Made by a program: the position numbers and the translations under genes. Of a stretch of 64,000 bases of DNA, positions 26,659-35,892 are shown in pieces. Position 1 is the first letter of the stretch; each line of letters starts with the position of its first letter. The DNA is from Arthrobacter sp. YN (GTDB taxonomy: Bacteria > Actinomycetota > Actinomycetes > Actinomycetales > Micrococcaceae): assembly GCF_002224285.1 (NCBI RefSeq), contig NZ_CP022436.1, positions 2,976,001-3,040,000 on the forward strand, given 5' to 3'. The notes below the pieces were generated by a model that saw only the letters and a list, made by a program, of their open reading frames with translations, was not told the origin of the DNA and made no database searches.

Positions 26659-26844
26659 TTTCGTTGCGATTTTGACTCGACTTTGTCGGTGCTTGGGAGG
26701 AACCTGAGAGTGCAACACGCAAACACCTGGTTGTCCCGTCAGTTTGGTAAACCCAAGACAGAGGCGGCCGGCATACGTCGCGGTGGCCAGGGAGCCAGGC
26801 ACCGGGACATCCGTCATCCGGCTCCCCCTCCCCTGCGAGAAGCC

Positions 26845-27222
26845 ATGAGTGTCAATGTTGTCACGAACCTGGAAGTAAAGTCCCACAACTCTCCCGACGA
26901 AACGCGCCGCCCGGATAAGACCGTTCTGGACCTCGTCACCGTAGGAGAATACACAATCGGCCGTATGACCTTTGAACCCGGTTGGACCTGGGCTGACTGC
27001 ATCAAACCTGTAGTGGGCACGGACTCCTGCCAGTTGAGCCACGTTGGATTCTGCGTTTCCGGCAAGTTGGACGTTGAAACCGACGACGGCGGCCAGATCA
27101 GTATCGCTGCCGGTGACTCCTACACGATCCCGCCGGGCCACAACGCTCACGTGGTAGGCGACGAACCGTTCCAAGGTGTCGAGTTCGTCAGCGGCGCCGA
27201 GTTCGCCCGCCCTCCTGGATAA
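26845..27222 (+). CDS. Cupin-domain protein
   Basis: A 125-residue protein with one cupin barrel. The C-terminal half (SHVGFCVSGKLDVETDDGGQISIAAGDSYTIPPGHNAHVVGDEP) carries G(x)5HxH-like and G-x-IPPGHNAHV motifs, with the histidines able to bind a metal. GAGAAG precedes the ATG. It is divergent from the methyltransferase and followed by a strong bidirectional terminator. The substrate is unknown. Confidence 0.82.
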   Translation: MSVNVVTNLEVKSHNSPDETRRPDKTVLDLVTVGEYTIGRMTFEPGWTWADCIKPVVGTDSCQLSHVGFCVSGKLDVETDDGGQISIAAGDSYTIPPGHNAHVVGDEPFQGVEFVSGAEFARPPG

Positions 27223-27246
27223 GGCGATTCGGTTTTCAGTACATGC

Positions 27247-27280
27247 AAAAAGACCCCGCTCAGATGAGCGGGGTCTTTTT
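27247..27280. terminator. Bidirectional rho-independent terminator
   Basis: AAAAAGACCCCGCT, a six-base loop and AGCGGGGTCTTTTT form a 14-bp stem with A and T runs on both sides. It serves both the cupin gene (plus) and the tRNA-Ala gene (minus). Confidence 0.9.
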
Positions 27281-27286
27281 CCGAAG

Positions 27287-27359
27287 TGGAGCTGAGGGGA
27301 CTCGAACCCCTGACCCCCTGCATGCCATGCAGGTGCGCTACCAGCTGCGCCACAGCCCC
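27287..27359 (-). tRNA. tRNA-Ala(GGC), copy 1
   Basis: A 73-base cloverleaf. The acceptor GGGGCTG pairs with CAGCTCC, the anticodon stem CCTGC/GCAGG encloses ATGGCAT (anticodon GGC), and the T loop is GTTCGAGTC. Discriminator A; no CCA encoded. It is identical to the copy at 28476-28548. Confidence 0.96.
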
Positions 27360-27413
27360 GGATTTGTTGATTTTCCGGTGAAGTTTTTCTCTTCCCGTCG
27401 AAGCAACTCGTCA

Positions 27414-27442
27414 ATACTAACCACAATCCATCGAGAAGCGAA
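27414..27442 (-). promoter_or_regulatory. Probable promoter of tRNA-Ala copy 1
   Basis: On the minus strand, TTCGCT (27437-27442) and TAGTAT (27414-27419) are 17 bases apart. TAGTAT lies four bases before GAGTTGCTTCG, a word that is conserved at the same place before the second tRNA-Ala gene. Confidence 0.4.
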
Positions 27443-27625
27443 ATCGGTCGACCGTGAACTGCGTCACCCCAAGTCGCGCCGTATGGATCGCGCCTTATCA
27501 AGAAACCCGGCAGCCGAGGCGCGCTGGACGAATCCGCCGCGCCTCCCCCCAAACCGGCTGCCCGGGAGCGTGCTGTCATCCAGCGCCGCCCCACATGAAG
27601 TCTAAGATCGATACTTCCAGAAACC

Positions 27626-27643
27626 AAACCGTCCAGTCGGTTT
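27626..27643. promoter_or_regulatory. Butyrolactone-receptor-type operator (ARE-like)
   Basis: AAACCG (27626-27631), six bases, then CGGTTT (27638-27643) form an inverted repeat. The whole, AAACCGTCCAGTCGGTTT, fits the ARE consensus recognised by ArpA/ScbR-type receptors of Streptomyces. It sits 120 bases before the ATG of the receptor-like TetR gene, which suggests autoregulation. Confidence 0.6.
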
Positions 27644-27762
27644 TATCGACAGGGCCGGCCTTGCCCGGTGATAGCGTTATGGGGTTCCAGAGGCGCCACT
27701 GCCAGCATTCCGCGACAGAGCATCCGGCCCCACCACATCGCTCGAAAGGTCAGTCGCTACCG

Positions 27763-28368
27763 ATGCAGCAACGTGCGCAGGACACCCGACTGGCAGTCAT
27801 TGAAGGCGCAGCCCGCGTCTTCGCTGAAATTGGGTACGGAAACGCCAGCCTGGCTGACATCACCAAGCGCGCGGGCGTGACCAAAGGCGCCCTCTATTTT
27901 CACTTCACGTCCAAGCGGGAGCTTGCCCTGGCGGTCATCGACGAACAACACGCCTTGGTCCAGTCGGCGGGCTCGGAGATCGCTGGTTCCAACAACACTG
28001 CGCTGGAAAAAATCATCAGCCTCTGCAGAATGTTCGGGCAGCAGCTGTTGGATGAACCGATAGTCCAAGGTGGTATCCGGCTCACCTTTGAAGCCTCCGC
28101 ATTCCAAGCTGACGTTTCCGCCCCGTACCAGGACTGGATCAACACCACCCACCAGTTATTGGCTCAAGCCCAGACGGAGGGGGATGTCCGCACCGATCTG
28201 GATGCCGCCGCCTTCGCCCGCTTCTTGATTGCATCATTCACCGGAGTTCAGATGGTCTCCGAAGTCCTCACGGCGCGGGAGGATGTCATGGCCAGGATCG
28301 AACAAATGTGGGAATTCATGCTGCCGGCCCTGACATCAGGCGCAAGAAACCAAACACACAGTCCTTGA
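27763..28368 (+). CDS. TetR-family regulator, gamma-butyrolactone-receptor type
   Basis: About 201 residues. The N-terminal helix-turn-helix (TRLAVIEGAARVFAEIGYGNASLADITKRAGVTKGALYFHFTSKRELALAVI) closely follows the ScbR/ArpA/CprB pattern, including the GVTKGALYFHF recognition region. The C-terminal ligand-binding part has LCRMFGQQLLDEPIVQGGIRLT, again receptor-like. ATG 27763 matches the family N-terminus; an in-frame ATG at 27679 is possible. A matching operator lies upstream. No AfsA-type synthase is in the window, so the ligand source is unknown. The gene lies between two identical tRNA-Ala genes. Confidence 0.85.
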   Translation: MQQRAQDTRLAVIEGAARVFAEIGYGNASLADITKRAGVTKGALYFHFTSKRELALAVIDEQHALVQSAGSEIAGSNNTALEKIISLCRMFGQQLLDEPIVQGGIRLTFEASAFQADVSAPYQDWINTTHQLLAQAQTEGDVRTDLDAAAFARFLIASFTGVQMVSEVLTAREDVMARIEQMWEFMLPALTSGARNQTHSP

Positions 28369-28434
28369 GTCGCCGACGACCATCTGCGTAAGCCCGAGTA
28401 CAGCCAGCCGGATCAATTGACTCCGGGCACAAGA

Positions 28435-28470
28435 AAGGGTCCTGCTTTTCTTGACGAAAGCAGGACCCTT
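28435..28470 (-). terminator. Hairpin terminator after tRNA-Ala copy 2
   Basis: AAGGGTCCTGCTTT and AAAGCAGGACCCTT form a 14-bp stem around a short loop (28435-28470), just past the 3' end of the tRNA at 28476-28548. It can also serve the TetR gene on the plus strand. Confidence 0.75.
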
Positions 28471-28475
28471 GGTGG

Positions 28476-28548
28476 TGGAGCTGAGGGGACTCGAACCCCT
28501 GACCCCCTGCATGCCATGCAGGTGCGCTACCAGCTGCGCCACAGCCCC
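28476..28548 (-). tRNA. tRNA-Ala(GGC), copy 2
   Basis: Identical to the 73 bases at 27287-27359 and in the same orientation, 1.2 kb away. Anticodon GGC in loop ATGGCAT. It has its own promoter-like elements and terminator. Confidence 0.96.
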
Positions 28549-28605
28549 ATATTCTTGCTGCTTCACGTTCAGCATTTCAGCCATCCGCGCCGAAGCAACT
28601 CAAAT

Positions 28606-28635
28606 ATCTTAGAACAGCGTTTCCGAAAATTCCAA
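28606..28635 (-). promoter_or_regulatory. Probable promoter of tRNA-Ala copy 2
   Basis: On the minus strand, TTGGAA (28630-28635) and TAAGAT (28606-28611) are 18 bases apart. As before copy 1, the -10 hexamer is followed four bases later by GAGTTGCTTCG, giving a predicted 5' leader of about 50 bases. Confidence 0.5.
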
Positions 28636-28663
28636 ATCGGGCATATTCGGTTGCCGTGAGTTC

Positions 28664-29068
28664 CTAGTGCTCGGAGTCCTCCGCGGAAACAGCCTTGGCG
28701 GACGCATCGTCACCGAGGTCCAGATCCACCACAGGGCAGTCCTTCCACAGGCGCTCCAGTGCATAGAACACGCGATCTTCGGCGTGCTGGACGTGGATCA
28801 CGATGTCCGCATAATCGAGCAAAACCCAGCGGCCTTCGGAGCGGCCCTCACGACGCACGGGTCGAAGATCCTGCTTGAGCAGTTCTTCCTCAATGCCATC
28901 GACGATTGCGTTGACCTGGCGCTCAGTGGGAGCTGACGCAATCAGGAAGATGTCAGTGAGCGCCAACCGCTCGCTGACATCAAGCGCAACGATGTCTTCG
29001 GCGAGCTTATCGGCCGCTGCACGCGCGGCGTGACGGGCGAGGGTGATGGATTGTTCATGTGCAGACAC
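28664..29068 (-). CDS. rsfS: Ribosome silencing factor RsfS
   Basis: A 134-residue protein with the RsfS core (DIVALDVSERLALTDIFLIASAPTERQVNAIVDGIEEEL, RSEGRWVLLDYADIVIHVQ, FYALERLWKD). It binds ribosomal protein uL14 and blocks subunit joining when nutrients are scarce. The GTG start follows CAAGGAG. It lies downstream of nadD with one gene between, the usual actinobacterial order. The acidic C-terminal tail is poorly conserved in the family. Confidence 0.95.
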   Translation of the reverse strand: MSAHEQSITLARHAARAAADKLAEDIVALDVSERLALTDIFLIASAPTERQVNAIVDGIEEELLKQDLRPVRREGRSEGRWVLLDYADIVIHVQHAEDRVFYALERLWKDCPVVDLDLGDDASAKAVSAEDSEH

Positions 29069-29126
29069 GGGGACTCCTTGTTGTGGCCTGTGGCCTTGGT
29101 TTGGCGTTTGCCGAGATAAAGCGGAA

Positions 29127-30605
29127 CTAGCCGCTGGTGATCATGATGATGCCGACGATGAGCGCAACCAGGCCCAAAGCCAAAACACCGTACTGCAGCA
29201 ACCTGTTGCGCTGAGCGCGTGCCAGTCCTGCAGTATTGACGTCCAACGGATCAAGTCCGTAAGCCGTACTGGCAGAAACGGGCGGGCGCTGCGTCTCTTC
29301 GCTGCGCTCCACTGGTGGAACAGGCTTCTTCCTGGCGGACCTGGCTACAGCTTCCGCGCGGGCAAGAACTCCTGCGCGGCCTCGGGAACCTGGCTTCTTG
29401 ACCTGCGACGGGTCATCCAGAGTTGGACCTGCCGAGGTGATCAACGGCACGAATGTGGTGCTGGGACGCTTCATGACCGGACGCTCAACACCAGGAACCT
29501 TGACGAACTCCAACGGAGTCACCATGGCCAGGTTGTTGGCCGTGGAAGGACCTGACGTGGCCGCCGGAGACTTTGCCTGCTCGACCTTGCTCTGCTCAGC
29601 CTTGTTCTGCTCGGCAAGCTTCTGCTTGGCTGCAGCGCGTTTGTTCAACACCGCCGCACGTTCGGCCAAGGCAATCTGCTCCGCCAACACCGCTGGATCA
29701 ACAGCCAACGGATCCTGCTCGGCAATGTGTTCCAGCTTGGACGTCTGGTTTTGAACCTGCGCCGCGATCAACTCACGGACAGCAAGCGCCTGTTCAACGG
29801 ACATTCCGGACTCCGTGGCGGCATCCGGAATGTCCTTGGGCGTGGACTTGTCTGCGGGAGTTTCGTTGTCCCCCAGCGTGATCTTGTCGTTGGCGGCGCT
29901 GTTGCCGGCCCCGGTTTTGGCAACCCCGGGCTTTGCTTTGCCGGACTTGGCAACCCCGGGCTTTGCATCCACGGACTTCGGAGCGTCGGCATTTCCGACG
30001 CCATCGGACGGAGCACCTGGCTTTGCCGCTTCCTGCGTGGAACCCGGCACCGGAACGATCGGGTTCATTGACGTGGCAACTTCGGCCTGGAGCTGCTGAA
30101 GTCGAAGCTGGCGCCGCGTGGGAGGCCCACCTCCGGAGAGTTGTTCTTCCTTGTCCGCGAGTTCCTTGATGGTCCGAAGAGCTGCACGGTCACGCGCCCG
30201 GACCTGCGAGGAACGCTCCTGCGCTGCGGTTCCTACGGCATCCACCGGACCATCAGCGGCACGGCGGTTACGGGCGGCGGGACGGTCAGACCCAGCCGGA
30301 CGGTCAGCACCAGCAACGGGACTTGTGGCGGGGGCCTCGGGATCCACGTCGGCTTTTGCCGGCACCTTTGACTCCGCGGCAGGTTTCGGCTGCGCCTTCG
30401 GTTCCGAGGTGGCGTCCGGTTGCGCCTTCGGCTCCGCAGCGGCGTCTGCCTGCGCGGTGGCTTCCGGCTGCGCAGTGGCTTCCGGCTGCGCAGTGGCTTC
30501 CGGCTGCGCAGTGGTGTCCGGCTGCTCGGTGACGTCCGACTGTTCTTCCCGGGCACGGCGAAGCTCACGCCTGCTGCGGATGGGTCGCTGTTCCTGGCTG
30601 CTCAT
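29127..30605 (-). CDS. Low-complexity, tail-anchored hypothetical protein between nadD and rsfS
   Basis: A 492-residue protein. It has a basic N-terminus, a long Ala/Pro/Gln/Lys-rich disordered region (about 20-260) with QPEATA and KPGVAK repeats, a helical middle part and one C-terminal transmembrane helix (LLQYGVLALGLVALIVGIIMI). The single C-terminal helix suggests a tail anchor with most of the protein in the cytoplasm. The position between nadD and rsfS is typical for Arthrobacter-type genomes, but no function is known. Part of the low-complexity region is encoded by an 18-base tandem repeat. Confidence 0.75.
   Translation of the reverse strand: MSSQEQRPIRSRRELRRAREEQSDVTEQPDTTAQPEATAQPEATAQPEATAQADAAAEPKAQPDATSEPKAQPKPAAESKVPAKADVDPEAPATSPVAGADRPAGSDRPAARNRRAADGPVDAVGTAAQERSSQVRARDRAALRTIKELADKEEQLSGGGPPTRRQLRLQQLQAEVATSMNPIVPVPGSTQEAAKPGAPSDGVGNADAPKSVDAKPGVAKSGKAKPGVAKTGAGNSAANDKITLGDNETPADKSTPKDIPDAATESGMSVEQALAVRELIAAQVQNQTSKLEHIAEQDPLAVDPAVLAEQIALAERAAVLNKRAAAKQKLAEQNKAEQSKVEQAKSPAATSGPSTANNLAMVTPLEFVKVPGVERPVMKRPSTTFVPLITSAGPTLDDPSQVKKPGSRGRAGVLARAEAVARSARKKPVPPVERSEETQRPPVSASTAYGLDPLDVNTAGLARAQRNRLLQYGVLALGLVALIVGIIMITSG
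30457..30528 (-). repeat. 18-bp tandem repeat inside the low-complexity gene
   Basis: Three exact copies of GTGGCTTCCGGCTGCGCA start at 30457, 30475 and 30493. A degenerate fourth copy ends at 30528. On the coding strand they encode six-residue units (QPEATA), so copy-number change keeps the frame. Confidence 0.9.
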
Positions 30606-30612
30606 TCAAAAC

Positions 30613-31239
30613 TCATTCAGTACGTGCTTGGTCGTCTGATCCGGACAGTACGGGCGTCAGCTCCCCTGCCACGGGCTGGGGCGCGTACAGACCATATTTT
30701 GCGATGTATTGCACCACTCCGTCCGGCACCAAGTACCAGACGGGGTTGCCTGCGCCCACGCGGAACCGGCAATCCGTGGAGGAGATCGCCATAGCGGGGA
30801 CTTCGAGCAAGCTGACGTCGTCAGTCCGTCCGAGGTCGTTCAGTTCATGTCCGGGCCGGGTCACTCCGACGAAGTGCGCCAACGACCACAACTCGTCCAC
30901 ATCTTTCCAGGACAGGATCTGGGCCAGGGCATCCGCACCGGTGATGAAGAACAGGTCCGCGTCAGGACGCTGGGCCCGCAAATCGCGCAGGGTGTCTATG
31001 GTGAACGTGGGGCCGGGGCGGTCAACGTCCACCCGGCTCACTGTGAACCGCGGGTTGGATGCTGTGGCAATGACTGTCATCAGGTACCGGTGCTCCGGCT
31101 CGCTGACAAGTTTGTGCGACTTCTGCCACGGTTGCCCCGTTGGCACGAAAACCACTTCGTCGAGTCCGAACTTGGCTGCTACTTCACTGGCAGCCACAAG
31201 GTGGCCGTGATGGATTGGATCGAATGTTCCACCCATCAC
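30613..31239 (-). CDS. nadD: Nicotinate-nucleotide adenylyltransferase NadD
   Basis: About 208 residues. The nucleotidyltransferase motif [15 protein letters not shown] lies at the N-terminus and the ISSTDCR motif (usual ISSTxIR) in the second half, with [11 protein letters not shown] between. It adenylates nicotinate mononucleotide in NAD synthesis. The start is uncertain: GTG 31239 or ATG 31236 lie directly before GGTFDP, but the open frame continues upstream with family-like RLRLG, so a non-ATG start a few codons earlier is possible. It lies about 50 bases downstream of a small membrane protein gene. Confidence 0.92.
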   Translation of the reverse strand: MMGGTFDPIHHGHLVAASEVAAKFGLDEVVFVPTGQPWQKSHKLVSEPEHRYLMTVIATASNPRFTVSRVDVDRPGPTFTIDTLRDLRAQRPDADLFFITGADALAQILSWKDVDELWSLAHFVGVTRPGHELNDLGRTDDVSLLEVPAMAISSTDCRFRVGAGNPVWYLVPDGVVQYIAKYGLYAPQPVAGELTPVLSGSDDQARTE

Positions 31240-31291
31240 GCCCAGCCGAAGCCTGCGCCCCGACTCCCCACGTGGTGTTGCGGCAATAATG

Positions 31292-31534
31292 TTAGTGGCC
31301 CTGCCCGTGGGTGTGCTTGTTCGGGTGCTGGCGGTGCGGGTCAGCGTGCTCTTCAACAGCCTCGTGGCGGTTGCCCAGGTTGGTGTAGGACAGGGTGACG
31401 AACAGGAGGACCAGCATGAGGGCAAACATCACGATGCCGAAGACCCACGGCTCTGCCCACAGGGGCGCGAGTTCCTCGTGGCCGCCGCCTTCAGTTTGGG
31501 CGGCAATGGACGTGGCGATCTGCTGAAACAGCAT
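31292..31534 (-). CDS. Small single-span membrane protein with His-rich tail
   Basis: An 80-residue protein with one transmembrane helix ([21 protein letters not shown]) and a C-terminal tail rich in His, Asn and Gln ([18 protein letters not shown]). GGGGAGAAG lies directly before the ATG. It sits between proA and nadD in the same direction. Similar small proteins occur at this place in relatives. The His tail could bind metal, but that is speculation. Confidence 0.75.
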   Translation of the reverse strand: MLFQQIATSIAAQTEGGGHEELAPLWAEPWVFGIVMFALMLVLLFVTLSYTNLGNRHEAVEEHADPHRQHPNKHTHGQGH

Positions 31535-31616
31535 CTTCTCCCCTAGTTGGTTCTCAAATGTTTTGCACGGCGGGGCATCCCGACGTTCCGGACTTCTGTT
31601 CTATGTTACAGCGTTG

Positions 31617-32981
31617 CTAGCTGCGGACTTGGCCTTCGCCCTGGACGATCCACTTGGTGGTAGTCAGCTCCGTGAGGCCCATGGGACCACGGGCGTGCAA
31701 CTTTTGCGTCGAAATGCCCACCTCGGCGCCGAGGCCCAGTTCGCCGCCGTCGGTAAACCGCGTGGAGGCATTGACGATCACGGCAGCGGAATCAATCTCT
31801 GCGATGAACTTCTCGGCGTTGGCCAGGTTGTTGGTGAGGATCGCTTCAGTGTGTCCAGTGGTCCACGTGCGGATGTGGTTGACGGCCTCGTCCAGGCTGT
31901 CCACCATGGCCACTGCGAGGTCAAGGTCCATGTATTCGGTGGCCCAATCGTCGTCGTCAGCGGGAACGGTTTCAACGTCCTTGCCCAAGGCAGCGGCGAT
32001 CCTTTCGTCAACATGGAGCGTCACCCCTTGTGACCGCAATGCCTTGGCAACAGCAGGAAGCACCGTTGCGCCCGAGTGGACCAGCAGGGTCTCCACGGTG
32101 TTGCAAACGCTGGGACGCTGCGTTTTGGCATTGAGGAGGATCTCCACAGCCATTTCTTCATCCGCAGACTCGTCGATGAAGATATGGACGTTGCCTTCAC
32201 CCGTTTCAATAACGGGCACGGCAGAGTTGGTGACCACTGTCTGAATGAGGTCCCGCCCACCCCGCGGAATGAGAACGTCCACGCGCCCGCGGGCACGCAT
32301 CAGCACGTTGGCACCTTCGCGGCCGTACTGGTCCACGGTCTGGACAGCATCGGCCGGCAGGCCCACCGAGTCCAATGCTTCCCGAAGGATCCGCACCAAA
32401 GCCTCATTGGTGTTCGCCGCAGCGGACCCGCCACGAAGAATCACGGCGTTGCCGCTCTTCAGGGCCAAGCCGGCGATATCAACGGTCACGTTCGGGCGAG
32501 CCTCGTAAATGGCGGCCACAACGCCCATGGGTACGTTGACCTGGCGCAGGCGCAGGCCGTTGGGGAGCGTCTGACCCCGGACGACGTTGCCCACCGGATC
32601 CGGCAGGCCTGCCAGATTCTCCAGGGCCGCAACCAATCCATCGATCCGGGCAGGAGTCAGCGTGAGGCGGTCCAGGAGTGCTGCGGACGTGCCATTGGCA
32701 CGGCCTTCGGCAACGTCCTTGGCGTTGGCCTCCAAAACATGCTTCCGGTTCTCCACCAGGGCTGTTCCAATGGCACGGAGCGCACGATCCTTCCAGGCAC
32801 GGTTCGCCTGGGCCATGCGGCGGGCAGCTTTGCGGGAACGGTCGGCAATGGCATGAACGGCGGCCTGGACATCCTCCGGGGAGAGCGGAACGCCGCCTGC
32901 CACAGGGTTCTCCGGCGTTTGTCCGGCAACACCGGAAACGTCGGAGATCACAGGGGCATCAGGGGTCAGCGCTTCAGTCAT
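31617..32981 (-). CDS. proA: Glutamate-5-semialdehyde dehydrogenase ProA
   Basis: A 454-residue aldehyde dehydrogenase family protein that reduces gamma-glutamyl phosphate in proline synthesis. Motifs: MGVVAAIYEARPNVTVDIAGLALKSGNAVILRGG, LIPRGGRDL, and the catalytic cysteine in TQRPSVCNTVETLL. The first 25 residues are a Pro/Val-rich extension. The ATG overlaps the 3' end of proB by four bases (ATGA), giving a coupled proBA pair. Confidence 0.96.
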   Translation of the reverse strand: MTEALTPDAPVISDVSGVAGQTPENPVAGGVPLSPEDVQAAVHAIADRSRKAARRMAQANRAWKDRALRAIGTALVENRKHVLEANAKDVAEGRANGTSAALLDRLTLTPARIDGLVAALENLAGLPDPVGNVVRGQTLPNGLRLRQVNVPMGVVAAIYEARPNVTVDIAGLALKSGNAVILRGGSAAANTNEALVRILREALDSVGLPADAVQTVDQYGREGANVLMRARGRVDVLIPRGGRDLIQTVVTNSAVPVIETGEGNVHIFIDESADEEMAVEILLNAKTQRPSVCNTVETLLVHSGATVLPAVAKALRSQGVTLHVDERIAAALGKDVETVPADDDDWATEYMDLDLAVAMVDSLDEAVNHIRTWTTGHTEAILTNNLANAEKFIAEIDSAAVIVNASTRFTDGGELGLGAEVGISTQKLHARGPMGLTELTTTKWIVQGEGQVRS

Positions 32982-34159
32982 GCTCCAAGTTTAGATGAGC
33001 GGGGCGTCCGCAGGAGCACCAGATCATCAACATGAACAACTTCGCGGTCGTAACCCCGGCCCATCGCCTGGCCGAGCTCCTGGGTAGTGCGGCCCAGCAT
33101 GCGCGGGAGTTCCTCCGAGGAATAGTTCACCAGCCCACGCGCCACCACGGTTCCATCATGGGCAACCATCTCCACAGGATCGCCGGCTTCGAAATCACCA
33201 CTGACCTCCGAAATGCCCGCAGGAAGGAGTGACCTGTGCCGTTCGCGCACTGCTTTAACCGCGCCGTCGTCGAGCATTAAGCGTCCTTGAACCGTGGCCA
33301 GGTGCGCCAGCCACAGGAGGCGGACCGGCTTGCGGTTGCCATTGACGGAGAACCAGGTTCCCACGTCATCCCCCGCCAAGGCGGCGGCGGCGTTGGCCGT
33401 TGACGTTACCAAAGCGTGGATACCCGAGCCGGCAGCGATCGACGCCGCCTCAACCTTGGTCATCATTCCACCGGTTCCGACGCCGGCCTTGCCGGCCTTG
33501 CCGATGGTGACGTCCTCAAGGTCCTGAGGACCCTGAACCAACGGAATACGCTTGGCACCCTGGGAGGGCGGTCCGTCATAGAGGGCGTCGACGTCGGACA
33601 GCAGTACCAGCGCATCCGCGCGGACCAGGTGGGCCACCAAAGCGGCCAGTCGGTCGTTGTCGCCAAAGCGGATCTCGTGCGTGGCCACGGTGTCGTTCTC
33701 GTTGACCACGGGCACCACGCCAAGGTTGAGCAGACGGTCCAGCGCCCTGAAAGCGTTGGTGTGCTGGGTGCGGCGCATGAGGTCGTCCGCGGTCAGCAGC
33801 ACCTGGCTGACGGTGACGCCGTGGGCACTGAACGCCTGAGTGTAACGGGCCATGAGCAGTCCCTGGCCTACACTCGCGGCAGCCTGCTGCGTGGCCAGGT
33901 CCTTGGGCCGTTTGGCCAGACCCAAAGGGGCCAGGCCCGCAGCGATGGCCCCCGAAGAGACCAGAATGATCTCGGTGCCGGCATTGCGCTTGTCCGCCAG
34001 GGCGTCCACCAGTCCCGCAAGGGATTTCTCGGAAATACCGCCCTTGATGCTGGTCAAGGAAGAGGACCCTACCTTGACCACAATCCGCTTGGCGGTGGCG
34101 AGGGCCTGGCGCTCCAGGCCTTCGGCCATGGCCGGATCGTCGACGGTCCTAGTCGTCAT
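32978..34159 (-). CDS. proB: Glutamate 5-kinase ProB
   Basis: About 393 residues: an amino-acid kinase domain ([74 protein letters not shown]) and a C-terminal PUA domain (about 290-375). It makes gamma-glutamyl phosphate and is the feedback-regulated first step of proline synthesis. ATG 34159 overlaps the obgE stop by 11 bases; GTG 34162, TTG 34171 or an internal ATG (MAEGLE) are alternatives. Confidence 0.95.
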   Translation of the reverse strand: MTTRTVDDPAMAEGLERQALATAKRIVVKVGSSSLTSIKGGISEKSLAGLVDALADKRNAGTEIILVSSGAIAAGLAPLGLAKRPKDLATQQAAASVGQGLLMARYTQAFSAHGVTVSQVLLTADDLMRRTQHTNAFRALDRLLNLGVVPVVNENDTVATHEIRFGDNDRLAALVAHLVRADALVLLSDVDALYDGPPSQGAKRIPLVQGPQDLEDVTIGKAGKAGVGTGGMMTKVEAASIAAGSGIHALVTSTANAAAALAGDDVGTWFSVNGNRKPVRLLWLAHLATVQGRLMLDDGAVKAVRERHRSLLPAGISEVSGDFEAGDPVEMVAHDGTVVARGLVNYSSEELPRMLGRTTQELGQAMGRGYDREVVHVDDLVLLRTPRSSKLGA

Positions 34160-35735
34160 CACCGGCGTCAAGGGTGCTCTCCCTCACGGTCTGTGCGCGG
34201 CGGCCGCTGACGGATTCAGTCCAGATGCCGGCCTTGCGTTCTGCTTCAAGCTCTGCTCGGGCCGCTGCCTTGGCCTCGCGGCGCTCAAGCTGCTCATCGC
34301 GCTTCTGTGAACGTGTAGGACGGTCGCCAATGTCCGCAACGCGGATGTCGGTGCCGCGGGGGGTGGCCAGGAGTTCGGCACCGGCCATCATGGTGGGCTC
34401 CCAGTCGAACACCACGCCATCGTCTTCACCGATGACTACGGTGTCGCCGGGCTTGGCGCCAACCTTGAAGAGCTCAGTTTCCACACCCAGCTTGGCCAGG
34501 CGGTCAGCAAGGTAGCCGATGGCTTCCTCGTTGGTGAAGTCGGTCTGCTTGACCCAGCGCACAGGCTTTTCGCCCAGAACGCGGAACAGCGGCTCGAGGT
34601 TCTTTTCTTCGCGGCGGATCTTGAAACCGGACTCGTTGACCGCGCGGGGCCGAAGGACGGGCGGCGCAACCTTGGGAGGTGCGACTGCCACGGCGTCGCG
34701 CGCAGCCTTGACGATCTCGGCCATGGCAAATCCGAGCTGGCGCAGGCCCTCGTGGCTGGTTGCCGAGACTTCGAAGACGCGGTAACCCCGCGCTTCCAGG
34801 TCCGGACGAACGAACTCAGCCATGTCCTTGCCATCGGGCAAGTCAACCTTGTTGAGGACAACCAGTTTGGGGCGCTCGTTCAGGGGAACAACTTCGCCGT
34901 CAACACCGGCGTAACTCATGTCTACCGCGTACTTCTCCAGCTCGGCCTCAATGATGGCGAGATCGGACAGAGGATCGCGGTCCGACTCCAGGGTTCCGCA
35001 GTCAAGGACGTGCACCAGTGCCGCACACCGCTCAACGTGCCGCAGGAAGTTGTGCCCGAGTCCCTTGCCTTCGCTGGCACCCTCGATCAAACCGGGGACA
35101 TCTGCAATGGTGAAACGGACTTCTCCCGCCTGGACCACGCCAAGGTTGGGGATGAGGGTGGTGAAGGGGTAATCGGCGATCTTCGGCCGGGCAGCAGACA
35201 TGGCTGCGATCAGGCTGGACTTGCCGGCCGAGGGGAAGCCAACCAATGCGATGTCGGCGATGGACTTCAATTCCAGGACGATGTCGCTGGATTCGCCTTC
35301 GATACCCAGCAGGGCGAAGCCGGGCGCCCGGCGCTTCTGGGAGGAAAGGGAAGCATTGCCCAGGCCGCCTTGGCCGCCGGCAGCTGCGACGTATTCAGTA
35401 CCCTCACCCACGAGGTCAGCCAGGACTTCGCCGTCTTTGGTCTTGATGACGGTGCCGTCGGGGACCGGAAGAATCAGGGTCTCGCCGTTCTTGCCACCGC
35501 GCCAGTCGCCCATGCCCGGGCCACCATTGGTGGCGTGGCGGTGGGGTGCGTGGTGGTAGTCCAGCAGGGTGGTGGTCTGGGCGGACACCCGGAGGATGAC
35601 ATCCCCGCCATTGCCGCCGTTGCCGCCGTCGGGGCCACCGAGCGGCTTGAACTTCTCCCGCTTTACAGAGACACAGCCGTGGCCGCCGGTTCCGCCGGAT
35701 ACGTGCAGGACTACCCGGTCTACAAAGCTCGCCAC
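34149..35735 (-). CDS. obgE: Obg family GTPase
   Basis: A 528-residue protein with three domains: the glycine-rich Obg fold ([21 protein letters not shown]), the G domain (G1 [12 protein letters not shown]3 [11 protein letters not shown]4 NKVD) and the OCT domain near 345-430. A charged C-terminal tail follows. It acts in ribosome assembly and stress response. The GTG start has GAGGAGATCC upstream. It lies 157 bases downstream of rpmA, past a strong terminator, so it may have its own promoter. Confidence 0.96.
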   Translation of the reverse strand: MASFVDRVVLHVSGGTGGHGCVSVKREKFKPLGGPDGGNGGNGGDVILRVSAQTTTLLDYHHAPHRHATNGGPGMGDWRGGKNGETLILPVPDGTVIKTKDGEVLADLVGEGTEYVAAAGGQGGLGNASLSSQKRRAPGFALLGIEGESSDIVLELKSIADIALVGFPSAGKSSLIAAMSAARPKIADYPFTTLIPNLGVVQAGEVRFTIADVPGLIEGASEGKGLGHNFLRHVERCAALVHVLDCGTLESDRDPLSDLAIIEAELEKYAVDMSYAGVDGEVVPLNERPKLVVLNKVDLPDGKDMAEFVRPDLEARGYRVFEVSATSHEGLRQLGFAMAEIVKAARDAVAVAPPKVAPPVLRPRAVNESGFKIRREEKNLEPLFRVLGEKPVRWVKQTDFTNEEAIGYLADRLAKLGVETELFKVGAKPGDTVVIGEDDGVVFDWEPTMMAGAELLATPRGTDIRVADIGDRPTRSQKRDEQLERREAKAAARAELEAERKAGIWTESVSGRRAQTVRESTLDAGDDD

Positions 35736-35845
35736 GTGGATCTCCTCAGTTGCTGTCTTACTTACAGCGTTTGTTGCTGTTGCCAGCGCTGTTGCAAAAC
35801 CAGTGCGCTAAAGCGCCCTAGTCGATTGTAATGCGGTTAAAAGAA

Positions 35846-35877
35846 CGGTGGAGCGGGCCGTTTGGCCCGCTCCACCG
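35846..35877 (-). terminator. Rho-independent terminator after rpmA
   Basis: CGGTGGAGCGGGCC (35846-35859), a GTTT loop and GGCCCGCTCCACCG (35864-35877) form a 14-bp stem. On the minus strand it is followed by TTCTTTT. Confidence 0.88.
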
Positions 35878-35892
35878 GTTCAGAACTTGTTG

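Noticed and set aside
26659..27627. N-terminal extension of the RsmC/RlmG-like gene through the cupin and tRNA-Ala region
   Set aside because: The extension crosses a terminator and a tRNA gene on the same strand and lacks family similarity. GTG 26658 is a sensible start.
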